From positions 29,253 through 93,252 of IMG/VR virus record IMGVR_UViG_3300048018_000619: a DNA stretch of 64,000 nucleotides, one strand, 5' to 3'. The position numbers and the translations under genes are program-made. Of the stretch, positions 17,714 to 27,800 are shown one piece after another; position 1 is the stretch's first letter; every line of letters begins with the position of its first letter. The notes under the pieces are model-generated. The model was not told the origin of the DNA. It did no database searches and saw only the letters and a list, made by a program, of their open reading frames with translations. Source of the stretch: a virus.

Positions 17714-19093
17714 TTAAACCGGATAAGTACCCATATTAATTTTATTTTTTTGTGCATCATAGTTCTCTTGAACTTGATCTGAACTTAAATTTTTACTCCA
17801 TAATCTAAATGATAAAATATCATTAGTACCTGGTCTATTAGTTGCTCCTCTTCCTAAAGAATGTAAACCTAGACTTTCTCCATGAGTGAACGTCCAACCA
17901 AACGTTGTTGTTTTTTCATTACCATTCTTATATAATGTAAATGTTCCTTGATTAGATCCTGTAGATTCATAAACAATGGTTAGATGATAGAATCTACCTT
18001 GAGGGAAAACCGACGCCTTAGTCCAACCAGTGTATTTTATTTGGGAACTACCATTGTAACCTTCATAGTATGTCAATTGATTACTATGAAACATCCAATA
18101 TCCACCATTACCTAAGTCTCCTCCGAATATACCAGACCAACTACCATCATTAACATCCCAAGGGTTAAATACCACTTCCGCAGTCCAACTTTGTGATGGT
18201 GAATATGTAATTGGATCCACCGAAATATAATCATCAGTACCGTCCATATCAAAATAGTTTAATTGTCTATAACCATCTCTCATACTTGAAAACTCTCCCG
18301 AGTTATTAGGTGTCATATATTGTTTGTCCGATCCTAAACTTTTAAAACTTGATTCCCCCCTAAATAATAATTGTTCAATTGTTGGTTCATTACCGTCAAT
18401 TTTGTCGATTCTTGGATATGCAAATTCAAGCCCCGATGACGTGTTTGTTGTATAAAAATGATAAGTTCTGTGTTGTGCCGATGTGGTTGTTTCATTCCAT
18501 CTGGTGTCTTGATCACCACAATTACCATAACTTTTATCACTTATTTTAGTCCCATTTTCATACCACCCCGATTTAGGATGTCTACCACCACTATAACCCG
18601 CATAAAATACGTGAGCAACCACCAAATACCATTGATTATGTATTAAATTTGAAATTGATGGGTATGTAAAATAAGGATTACCTTGAGAGGATCCGTTATC
18701 ATTTCTTATTGGGTTTGGGTTCATTCCCATGTAAAAGGTACCTCCCGTTCCTGAAGTATGTCGTCTAACCCAAACAGAATACCTGTAAGTGTATTGTACA
18801 TCAACATTATAATAACTACTATTCCAACCACCATCAGCACCTGAAGTTGCATCGGGTGTTGTTCTCCAAATAACCGATTGTCTACCCCAAGGATCATCAG
18901 AAATTACCGCCCTTAATTGTTCGGTGGAACTTCCATTAGAACCATACCCCGTAAAACCTCCAGTACCTGTTTGCCAAAACCCCGGATCTGTAAGAATGTT
19001 ACTTGTTTGTAAATTCCTTAATGTCGATCTTATACTTTGAGCATCCACCGATAATACTAAGTTGTCTGTATGTATTTTTGATCCTATATTCAT
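17714..19093 (-). CDS. LamG-type tail fiber/adhesin protein
   Basis: 459 residues. It opens MNIGSKIHTDNLVLSVDAQS, as in the sister fibers. A carbohydrate-binding-type beta region occupies about 30-230 (YRYSVWVRRHTSG, WYLVVAHVFYAG, GLEFAYPRID). A LamG domain covers about 290-440 (SWTAEVVFNPWDV, YHLTIVYESTGSNQGTFTLYKNG) and it ends SSDQVQENYDAQKNKI. Length and order match the 500-residue protein at 13328. It overlaps the start of the gene downstream in the array by one base. Probable virion receptor-binding protein. Confidence 0.65.
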   Translation of the reverse strand: MNIGSKIHTDNLVLSVDAQSIRSTLRNLQTSNILTDPGFWQTGTGGFTGYGSNGSSTEQLRAVISDDPWGRQSVIWRTTPDATSGADGGWNSSYYNVDVQYTYRYSVWVRRHTSGTGGTFYMGMNPNPIRNDNGSSQGNPYFTYPSISNLIHNQWYLVVAHVFYAGYSGGRHPKSGWYENGTKISDKSYGNCGDQDTRWNETTTSAQHRTYHFYTTNTSSGLEFAYPRIDKIDGNEPTIEQLLFRGESSFKSLGSDKQYMTPNNSGEFSSMRDGYRQLNYFDMDGTDDYISVDPITYSPSQSWTAEVVFNPWDVNDGSWSGIFGGDLGNGGYWMFHSNQLTYYEGYNGSSQIKYTGWTKASVFPQGRFYHLTIVYESTGSNQGTFTLYKNGNEKTTTFGWTFTHGESLGLHSLGRGATNRPGTNDILSFRLWSKNLSSDQVQENYDAQKNKINMGTYPV

Positions 19094-20325
19094 TATATAT
19101 TAAATCTTCTTTTATAAGAATTAAAATTTCTTTTAATTTGGTTATCATCTAAAGGTTGTTTGTACAGTTTGATTACCGGCATCTCACCGTTAAAATATCT
19201 TGAATAACCACCATTATATTCATATCTACCAACGTATCTTGTTTTCAAAGCACTAAAACTTGATGAAAAGGAAAACGACGTGTGGTCACCCCCCTCAGGT
19301 TCACCATTAACATAGTACTGCATACTAGTTCCTGATTTTTGGACGAACGCAACATGGTACCAAGTATCACTATTAAATACCGTGTTACCATATTTCCATA
19401 CCCCTTGCCCATGATCCCAAACCGCTAATTTCGATTGGTATATTGCTAACCAATTAGCGTTAAAATCGTCCGCTTCCGCAGAGTTAAAATGTTGTAAGGT
19501 GGACGCACTATGAGTATAAAAAACATATTCGGCTGTCCATCCTTTATTATTTGGTGATAACATTATATCACTCCCGAAATCAATAAACTCATTAGTTCCA
19601 TCAAAAGTAAAATTCGCAGTAGGGGTTTCATAGGGTATTACACTATTTAAATGTGCAACCGCACCTCCCGATTCATTCTCATAACCCCATCCGAATGCAT
19701 TTCCTGCACCTAAACCAGGTCTACCAACTAAAACAAATTCTCTCCTTCCATTTGCCCATGTTAAAACTTCTTTAGGTGCCCCCAAATCCACCAAAGTCTC
19801 TCTAATTCCCGTAACATCATATCTATCATTTGCATGACTTGCAATTATTACGTGAGTAGCATCAGGAAAATTTGATTTGATTATCTCATAATCATCTAAA
19901 AATTTATTTGACTCACTAACATAATCCGTAGATGAATATAAATCATAACAATGACCATTTATTCTCATTCCTGTGAAATAGGAATCAGGTACCCAATCAA
20001 CTCCATCATGAACATAATAGTTAAGTGACCTACTAGCACCATAAGTCATACTTCCGAATTGTACGTTATGACCTGGTGTGACACCATCTCTATTTGCGGG
20101 ACTATAGTTACCTTCAGGGTAAGTTATGGCATATAAAGTATAATATTGTGCATCAGTTAAGTGTGGAGAGAAGGTACTTGGGTATTCACTCTTATCAATT
20201 AAATTTTTAATAATGTTATCCGCAGAATATGTACCGTTAGGTGTGAACCCTCGTATTGAACTTCCCGAGTCTAAGGAAATTACCAACCCATCTCTCTTTA
20301 TTTTAGGACCTGACGATACACCCAT
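19093..20325 (-). CDS. Adhesin with ILEI/FAM3-like region and LamG domain
   Basis: 410 residues. It opens MGVSSGPKIKRDGLVISLDSG and ends DNQIKRNFNSYKRRFNI, as in the other LamG fibers. Between them, about residues 75-235 differ from the sister proteins. They read RMINGHCYDLYSS-like, then SNFPDATHVIIASHANDRYD, LVDLGAP and GRREFVLVGRPGLGAGNAF. This order recalls the ILEI/FAM3 (interleukin-like) domain of animal proteins: 'a..iV~~s.~d', 'L..LGa', 'r.~~v~iG~~G'. A LamG sheet follows at about 250-390. The ILEI call is tentative; the fiber call is firmer. Confidence 0.55.
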   Translation of the reverse strand: MGVSSGPKIKRDGLVISLDSGSSIRGFTPNGTYSADNIIKNLIDKSEYPSTFSPHLTDAQYYTLYAITYPEGNYSPANRDGVTPGHNVQFGSMTYGASRSLNYYVHDGVDWVPDSYFTGMRINGHCYDLYSSTDYVSESNKFLDDYEIIKSNFPDATHVIIASHANDRYDVTGIRETLVDLGAPKEVLTWANGRREFVLVGRPGLGAGNAFGWGYENESGGAVAHLNSVIPYETPTANFTFDGTNEFIDFGSDIMLSPNNKGWTAEYVFYTHSASTLQHFNSAEADDFNANWLAIYQSKLAVWDHGQGVWKYGNTVFNSDTWYHVAFVQKSGTSMQYYVNGEPEGGDHTSFSFSSSFSALKTRYVGRYEYNGGYSRYFNGEMPVIKLYKQPLDDNQIKRNFNSYKRRFNI

Positions 20326-20327
20326 CT

Positions 20328-20660
20328 TTATTGAATATCATTACTTGGGCTCCACTCAGGAGACCTTAATAATTCTAAGATTTCCTTGTGGTTATATTCT
20401 TGGTACTCTTCAGAATAAATTGAAGGTCTACCATAAACTCCAACTTCTATTGTATTAGTATAAATTATTGTAGGGTCTTCGGCGTCTTGATATTCCTCAT
20501 TATATTCTTCTGTTACCACATTAACCTCATATTTAATAAAAGTTTTTGAACCATCTACAGAAAATCTTAATGATTCTGATGATGACTCAAGTACTTGATT
20601 GAAATCAATTGTATCTATTAATGTTGTTGGTATTACTAACCATCTTCTGTTTTCGTACAT
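20328..20660 (-). CDS. Hypothetical protein between fiber genes
   Basis: 110 residues, beginning MYENRRWLVIPTTLIDTIDF. It has a compact strand-rich middle (LRFSVDGSKTFIKYEVNV) and an acidic tail (EEYQEYNHKEILELL). Nothing in it matches a catalytic family. Two bases separate it from the adhesin downstream and four from the one upstream, so it is part of the fiber operon. It might be a fiber-assembly helper or a short structural piece; not assignable. Confidence 0.5.
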   Translation of the reverse strand: MYENRRWLVIPTTLIDTIDFNQVLESSSESLRFSVDGSKTFIKYEVNVVTEEYNEEYQDAEDPTIIYTNTIEVGVYGRPSIYSEEYQEYNHKEILELLRSPEWSPSNDIQ

Positions 20661-20664
20661 ATCG

Positions 20665-21837
20665 TTATAAGTTAAATCTGTTTTTATAGCTGTTATAATT
20701 TTGTTTTATCTCGTCGGATGTGAGTGCTCTACCATATACTTTACCAACATACACCGCACCATTAAAATAATAATCATTATATATTGGTGTCCATCTACCT
20801 GAACATATGGGTTGAGGTATAAAATTGGGAGTTGATGAAAGACTATACGTCGAATCTGATACTCCATTTATAAACCACTCTATTGTGTTATTAGATGAGT
20901 CGTATTTTAATACGGCATGAAATGGTACATTCTCTTGAATAACGTAAGATGTGTTTTTGGACGCATATTCTCTTGACCCATTTGTATATCCAATAGAGGC
21001 ACCTAACCTACTTCCACTTACATAGTTTATTCCAAAATTAGATTGTGGAGACTGAAAGTGGTGATTTGTTAGTATACCCGCAGGTGAGTCGGGGGCTCCT
21101 GTAGACATAGCTACAATTTCCCATGTTTGATCTCCCTTTATTAGAAAGTCCTCATAAGTAACAAGATAATCGTTTGTACCATCAAAAGTAGGTTGTCCTG
21201 TTGAATCAAACGATAGGTTAGACATATCAATATCTGTTGTTCTTTTTAGATCTATGAGTGACTCTGTTGATGGTCGGTCACCATCCACATGTGGGGTTAC
21301 GACACTTCCTAATTCATATTGAGGTGCCGTAAAGTAAGCAACTCCGTTGGTTCTATATGCGTTTGCAACATTACCGTAATTATTAACATCATTAGTAACT
21401 GTTTGAGATAACCTTACCCACCTACCTAAAGGTGGATTTTGTGTGTCACCATACGCCCATGGATTCCAATGTTGACCCACCGTTACGATTGTTCCTGATT
21501 CTAAATAACAGTAAACACTATGGACATAATTACCACCCACACCATTTACTACGTTAGAGGTTCCCATTATACCTTGATTTAATCCACCATCGTTAGATTG
21601 TAACTTATAAACTTCAAACCCTTGAGCTTCAAGTGGTGGTGGTACGGGTGGTGTTGCATTTCTTGTGGCGGTTATATTCCCACTGGTGTAACTATGTGAG
21701 TTTTTATTCCAAGTATTAGTTGTGGGTTTACCTTGGTAAAACCTACTACTCGTGTGATTGTCGCACACACCGTGTCCACTATCATATCCGAATACTAATC
21801 CACCTTTTTCCATATTTGGTCCTCTATGAATTCCCAT
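20665..21837 (-). CDS. LamG-type tail fiber/adhesin protein
   Basis: 390 residues. It opens MGIHRGPNMEKGGLVFGYDSG. About 40-190 is a carbohydrate-binding-type region (YVHSVYCYLESG, GRWVRLSQTV). About 225-370 is a LamG sheet (TWEIVAMSTGAPD, FHAVLKYDSSNNTIEWFINGV). It ends TSDEIKQNYNSYKNRFNL. It starts on the base next to the stop of the giant fiber gene, so it is translated from the same message. The arrangement long fiber then small LamG proteins suggests alternative or accessory tips on one fiber. Confidence 0.66.
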   Translation of the reverse strand: MGIHRGPNMEKGGLVFGYDSGHGVCDNHTSSRFYQGKPTTNTWNKNSHSYTSGNITATRNATPPVPPPLEAQGFEVYKLQSNDGGLNQGIMGTSNVVNGVGGNYVHSVYCYLESGTIVTVGQHWNPWAYGDTQNPPLGRWVRLSQTVTNDVNNYGNVANAYRTNGVAYFTAPQYELGSVVTPHVDGDRPSTESLIDLKRTTDIDMSNLSFDSTGQPTFDGTNDYLVTYEDFLIKGDQTWEIVAMSTGAPDSPAGILTNHHFQSPQSNFGINYVSGSRLGASIGYTNGSREYASKNTSYVIQENVPFHAVLKYDSSNNTIEWFINGVSDSTYSLSSTPNFIPQPICSGRWTPIYNDYYFNGAVYVGKVYGRALTSDEIKQNYNSYKNRFNL

Positions 21838-24800
21838 CTATTTCTTTAGTTTAGATTCGAGTTCTTCTACTCTCGCAATTAATTCTTTATTTGATTGTAT
21901 TAGTAGTGCTGTTAGTTTTTCGTACTTAACACCTTTATAACCATCACTTCTTGTTCCAACAAGTTCAGGTAATACTTCTTCTATTTCTTGTGCAATAACA
22001 CCCACATCATGACCATTGTTATTTTTTGAGTTTGAATTCCAATCGAACTCATAACCACCAATCATTTTTATTTTATCAATTGCGTTTTCAATAGGTTTAA
22101 TATTGTCTTTCAATCTCTTATCGGATGCGTAGTATGCAATAACATCTCCCGTTACATGTAAAGTATCGTCTACAGTTACTACACCTGAAGAATTAACAGT
22201 TAAGATTGGTATACCCGATATGTCGGATACTTCAAATATGTCCCCTATTAAACTATCTGTTATTGAGAATAACTGACCACTTGTACCTTGTACCTCGAAT
22301 ACTGTTTCACCTGCAGTTGTACCTTCAACATATAATGGTGTGTCACTTGGGTTTGTTATCGTCTCACCCTGACCAACTGATAGTGATTTTGCAATAACCA
22401 TTTTACCTTCGGTGGTGATTGACGCGGCTCCTTGGTCATCGGTATGTGAGGTGTCTCCCCACCACCAACCTCTACCGGCGGTATTACTCATTTGGAATGA
22501 CATTGCGTATTCACCTGATCCTATATGACCGTAATCATACCCATTCTTCATACCAATCGAATACTCACTTGAATCCCAAACTCTTATTTTATCTCTTGTT
22601 TGAGAACTGTATCCAAGGATAAGACCTATGTTGTATCTCGTACTCTGCGAGAATCTCGCCGCTACAAATGTACCACTTGTAATATCACTCGTCGAGTGTG
22701 TGTGTGATGAAGATGCGTAACCAGCACTTGCGTGGTTACCCCATCCATATGCGGTGTTCCATTGTGATGAATTACCATGGGATGTTGTTGTTATAGTACC
22801 ATCTGTCCATATACCCGCCCCAATGGCAGATACAGTAGTACCATTCCTCATTATTAACATTTGATGATCTAAACCTGATTTAGATTCTCCACCAACATTT
22901 GTGTGTGTAAACGCTAATCCGTATAAATTACCTGCACTTGTACCGTCATCTGAGAGATTATAACTCGTACCCATAGACCATACGTGTTGGTATCTTGTTG
23001 AGGAATATATACCATAAACACCTCGTCCATAGTTATTAGCCACTAACGCCTTTTGAGTACCCATTGTTATAGTACCTGTGAAAGTGTCCGCCGTGTTACT
23101 TCTTAAAAACTCTGAAGAATCAATACCATCAAGTTTATCTGAATCCGCGGCCTTATCTGATATTTTTAAATACCTACCATCAATATCGACAGTGAACCCT
23201 GCATTACCCACACCTGTACCTGTGATAACACCCGTACCTGTATCGAATGATGCTGAATTTATATAGTCAATATCATTATCAAAACTTTTTATATAACCTT
23301 CTTGTGAATGATCACCCCATCCATACGCTGTATTCCAATTACCTGAGTTTCCTCCTGATGCGGTTACACTACCTGTTACAACAACGTTACCGTCACCTCT
23401 AATTACCATGTTAGTAGTACCAGCTACACCACCATCCTTAAATGCAATGTCTTCACCTCCCGATGTGGCAATAATGAAATGTTCGTCATTTGTGTCTGTC
23501 GATTGTAAAAATCCTCTCGTAGTACCAGCAGCGGTTTTAAATGATATAATACTTCCACTTTCTATAGTGTCGTCAACATCAGTTCTTAGATATTTTGATT
23601 GTGTTGAACTACTTGTTAGATATCCCACTTGTGAATGATCTCCCCATCCATACGCTGTATTCCAATTACCTGAGTTACCACCTGTCGCTACTATCTGACC
23701 TTGTGCAGTAACCGTTCCATTGTAACTAACTCTGAACTGTTCCGCTAAACCACTACTATTACCTAACTCATCACTACCAACAGGTGCAGTATATACCACA
23801 AACGAACCCGCACCTTCTTTAGACATTGCGTTTGCGTCCGCATCTGGACCAACCTGTGCACCTATACGTACTTGTGGTGTGTAATTTGCGTTAGTGTCAG
23901 TAAACTTAAAATCAATAAAAGACTGTTGTTGTGATATATCAGAATTTTCGTTATGTAACGTTAATAAACTCTTACCGGCGGTTGTTGATGTATTTGTATC
24001 CTCTTTAATTGTGATTAAACCATCAAACTGACCACCACTTGATTTGGACACAAAGTCTGTCGCTTGAGAAGTTATGTATCCTGCAGTACTGTGATCACCC
24101 CATCCATACGCTGTATTCCAATTACTTGAGTTGTTGGTGAAATTACCTGAATGATAAACTTGTAACCATGCTTGAGTTGAGTTTATTGCCGCCGCACTAA
24201 ACTTTCTATAATATATGTTACCGTTAGAACTAAACCCTAACTGACTATTGTATTCACCTGAGTGTCTATTAATATTTAAGAATGCATTTGAATTATCTAC
24301 GGTAGGCATCCCCAATGCTCCTGAACCTGCACTTACTTGACCTGTAAATATTACCTTATTTGTGCCAGGGTGAGTATTTGCAGATCCACCATCACCCAAG
24401 AAACTGTTAGATTCTGAAGTTAAATATCTACCATCTAAATCAACAGTATATGTGTCTCCACCATTCTTAGTAAAAGTTACAACACCATTACCACTGTTAA
24501 ATGTTGCACCTGTTGTATGTAAAACCGTATCGACTGCGAACCCCGTAACATCTACACTACTTCCATTTGATTTATTAAGTGTTAATGTTTGGTTAGCGTC
24601 ATTATATGTACCACCAGTGACATTTATATCAGTTAAAGTACTACTAATATCAACAGTGTACTGATCTCCATCATTTCTTGTAAATGTGATTATACCATTA
24701 CCACCATTAAATGTTGCACCTGTGGTATACTCATCATTATAAGAGGTTAAATAACCCTCTTGTGAATGATCTCCCCATTCATATGCGGTATCCCAATTAG

Positions 24801-27800
24801 TTACGTTCGCGTCACTTGCACCTGCAATAGTACCACCGATGAAATTACCCGACCCATTAATACCTTTACTTGTACCATCAACAAAGAAACCTGCGTCGGC
24901 TCTTATGTATCTTGGTGTGTATATATTTTTACTTGTGTTTTGATTAATTCTTAACCATGTATCATCTTGTGCACCAATCTCACCAATACGAGTTGTTCCA
25001 TTATAAAATACAATATGATCCGATACGTCGTTATCCGCTTTCTTTATTATAAGTCTTGCTTGGTTAGTACCCTCACCAATTGTAAGTGCTCCCGTTGTAG
25101 TATCATCAGTATCACTTCTTAAGTATTTACTTTGAGTTGAACTTGAAGTTAAGTATCCCGCTTGTGAGTGATCTCCCCATCCATACGCTGTATTCCAATT
25201 AGATGAGTTGTTGGCAAAGTTAGCACTTGTCCATACGGTTCTCATAGATTGCCAAGTAGTACCATTACCCTGTCTAAAATATAGGTTTGTATCTCCAATA
25301 CCACTATCCGCTTCCGATATTAATTGCCAAGCCGCATATGTACCTGTCCAACCTTTTAAAGTTATTCCACTATACCATGAACCTAAAGAACCATATTCAT
25401 CGGTAAAATCTAACGAAAGGTGTTGATCGGTATATTCATTAGGTGTTTTTTCTGCCGCTCGTGTATCAGGAATCCTTAATTCTGACAATTGTCTTGTAGA
25501 ATGACTTGTTATTACACCATCAGTCATTGTTAATTGGTCAACAACATAAGAACCTGATGTATTTATATCTGAGTCCGTACCTATAATAGTATTTCCACTT
25601 GAGGTTACGTATCCCGCTTGTGAATGATCACCCCATCCATATGCGGTATCCCAATTTGTTTTATTATACCCACTTGCAGAAAGAGTACCCGAAATTTCAA
25701 CGTTTTGATTGGCATCTATGGTAATTGCAGTGGTTGAGTTTGTTTGTAAGTATAGTTCGTTTGCGGTTGTGGTTCTAATAGTACCTGTACCACTTGTAAA
25801 TGATAATCTTCTACTTGCACCATTAATATTTAAATCAGTTGAACCTTGTACATGTACATCGCCACTAACTAAGAATCTTTCTGAAGTACCACTATATACA
25901 TGAAGTGCACCTGAAGGATTAACCTTATTAATACCAACATTACCTCCAAATGGTTGTAATGACATGTCCCAATCAGCGGTACCCGCACCATTTGTAAATT
26001 GTAAACCAACTGAGTTACCCGCATCCACTTGTGCTATTGCTAAAGTACCCGAATTCGTAGAATGGGGTCTAAACTTAGCAACCCCCATACTTAACATCTC
26101 CGCCTTAGTCGTTGCGTTCTGTGCTGATTGGTGAGATGCTAGGAAATCACCAACACTAATAGAATTGTTTGTTGAATTTCCTCTTGATGTTACACTACTT
26201 AAGGTGTCTGTTTCTGTAAATGAAGTTAAATATCTCCCATCGATATCAACAGTAAATTGGTCTCCATCGTTTCTTGTGAATGTAATTACACCATTACTTG
26301 TATTGAATGTTGCACCTGTGGTGTACTCATTATTGTATGTTGTTAAGTATCCTGCTTGTGAGTGATCTCCCCATCCATATGCTGTGTTCCATTGGGCAAC
26401 CTTACCATCAGTTATGGTATTGGTTCCCATATCTACACCACCAGTGGCAGTAAATTGTATACCATTACCCATAGTTATTTTACCATCAGGTAGGAAAGTC
26501 ATTAAAGTGGTTACTGTTCCTGCTGAAGAATCAGACCATTGAATCATACCATTATTTCCACCCGCTCTAACTCTAAACCTATCGGCAGTGTCAGTAAAAC
26601 TATTAGTATCTACAAAATCCAAATAAGGGAATGTATCGGATATTGTTAATCCACCAACTTGTAGATCGTTACTCGTTGTCGCACCTAAGGTAGTTACGTC
26701 ATTTAATGTTTGTGTTTCGGTGTAACTTGTCAAGAATCTACCGTCAATATCAACAGTATATGTATCTCCACCATTTTTAGTAAATGTTATTACACCATTA
26801 CTACTGTTAAATGTCGCACCTGTTGTATGAAGTACAGTGTCCACCGCAAATCCAGTTACATCCACACTACTTCCATTTGATTTATTAAGTGTTAATGTTT
26901 GGTTAGCATCGTTATATGTACCACCAGTGACATTTATATCGGTAAGTGTTGAACTGATGTCTACGGTATAGGTGTCACCATCATTTCTTGTGAAAGTAAT
27001 AATACCATTACCACCATTAAAAGTAGCTCCTGTTGTATATTCATCGTTATATGATGTAAGGTATCCGGCACTTCCATGATCACCCCATCCATATGCTGTA
27101 TCCCAATTACTTATTTGAGTTGATGTAATATCGTAAGCGGCATGGGATGTGAATACTGGGTCAGTCTCCGTGAATGAAGTCAAATACCCCGCAGTACCAT
27201 GGTCTCCCCATCCATATGCCGTATTCCAATTGTTTCTATCATTTGCTGAGAAGTGATTTGTCGTCCAAACCTCAGTCCAGTTCTGCCAACCAGATCCTTG
27301 TGGAGATGCCGAGTTACCGTTGTATTGTCTAACCCATAATCCTGATTCAGAATAATCTTCATTGGTTCCTAACTGTAAGGCGTTATATCCACCACCTAAA
27401 GTGTAAACAGTTGACCAATTAACAGGTCTATTTGAAGTAGATCCATTAGTATTATTAGCACTGAATATTGTTCTTGTAACATTATTAACGTCTGAAGTAT
27501 TACCATTGGTTTCAAACTCCAAATACCTACCGTCTAAATCAACTGTAAATGTATCACCACCATTGTTTCTTGTGAATGTAACAATTCCATTTCCATCATT
27601 AAAAGTTGCTCCCGTTACAAATTCGTTCGTATCTGTATATGATGTTAGATAACCAGCACTAGCATGGTTACCCCATCCGTATGCGGTATCCCAATTTGAT
27701 ATTTGGGTAGAAGTAATGTCATAAACCGCATGTGCCGTAAATATTGGATCCGTTTCTGTGAATGAGGTTAAGTATCTTCCATCAAGATCAACGGTGTACG

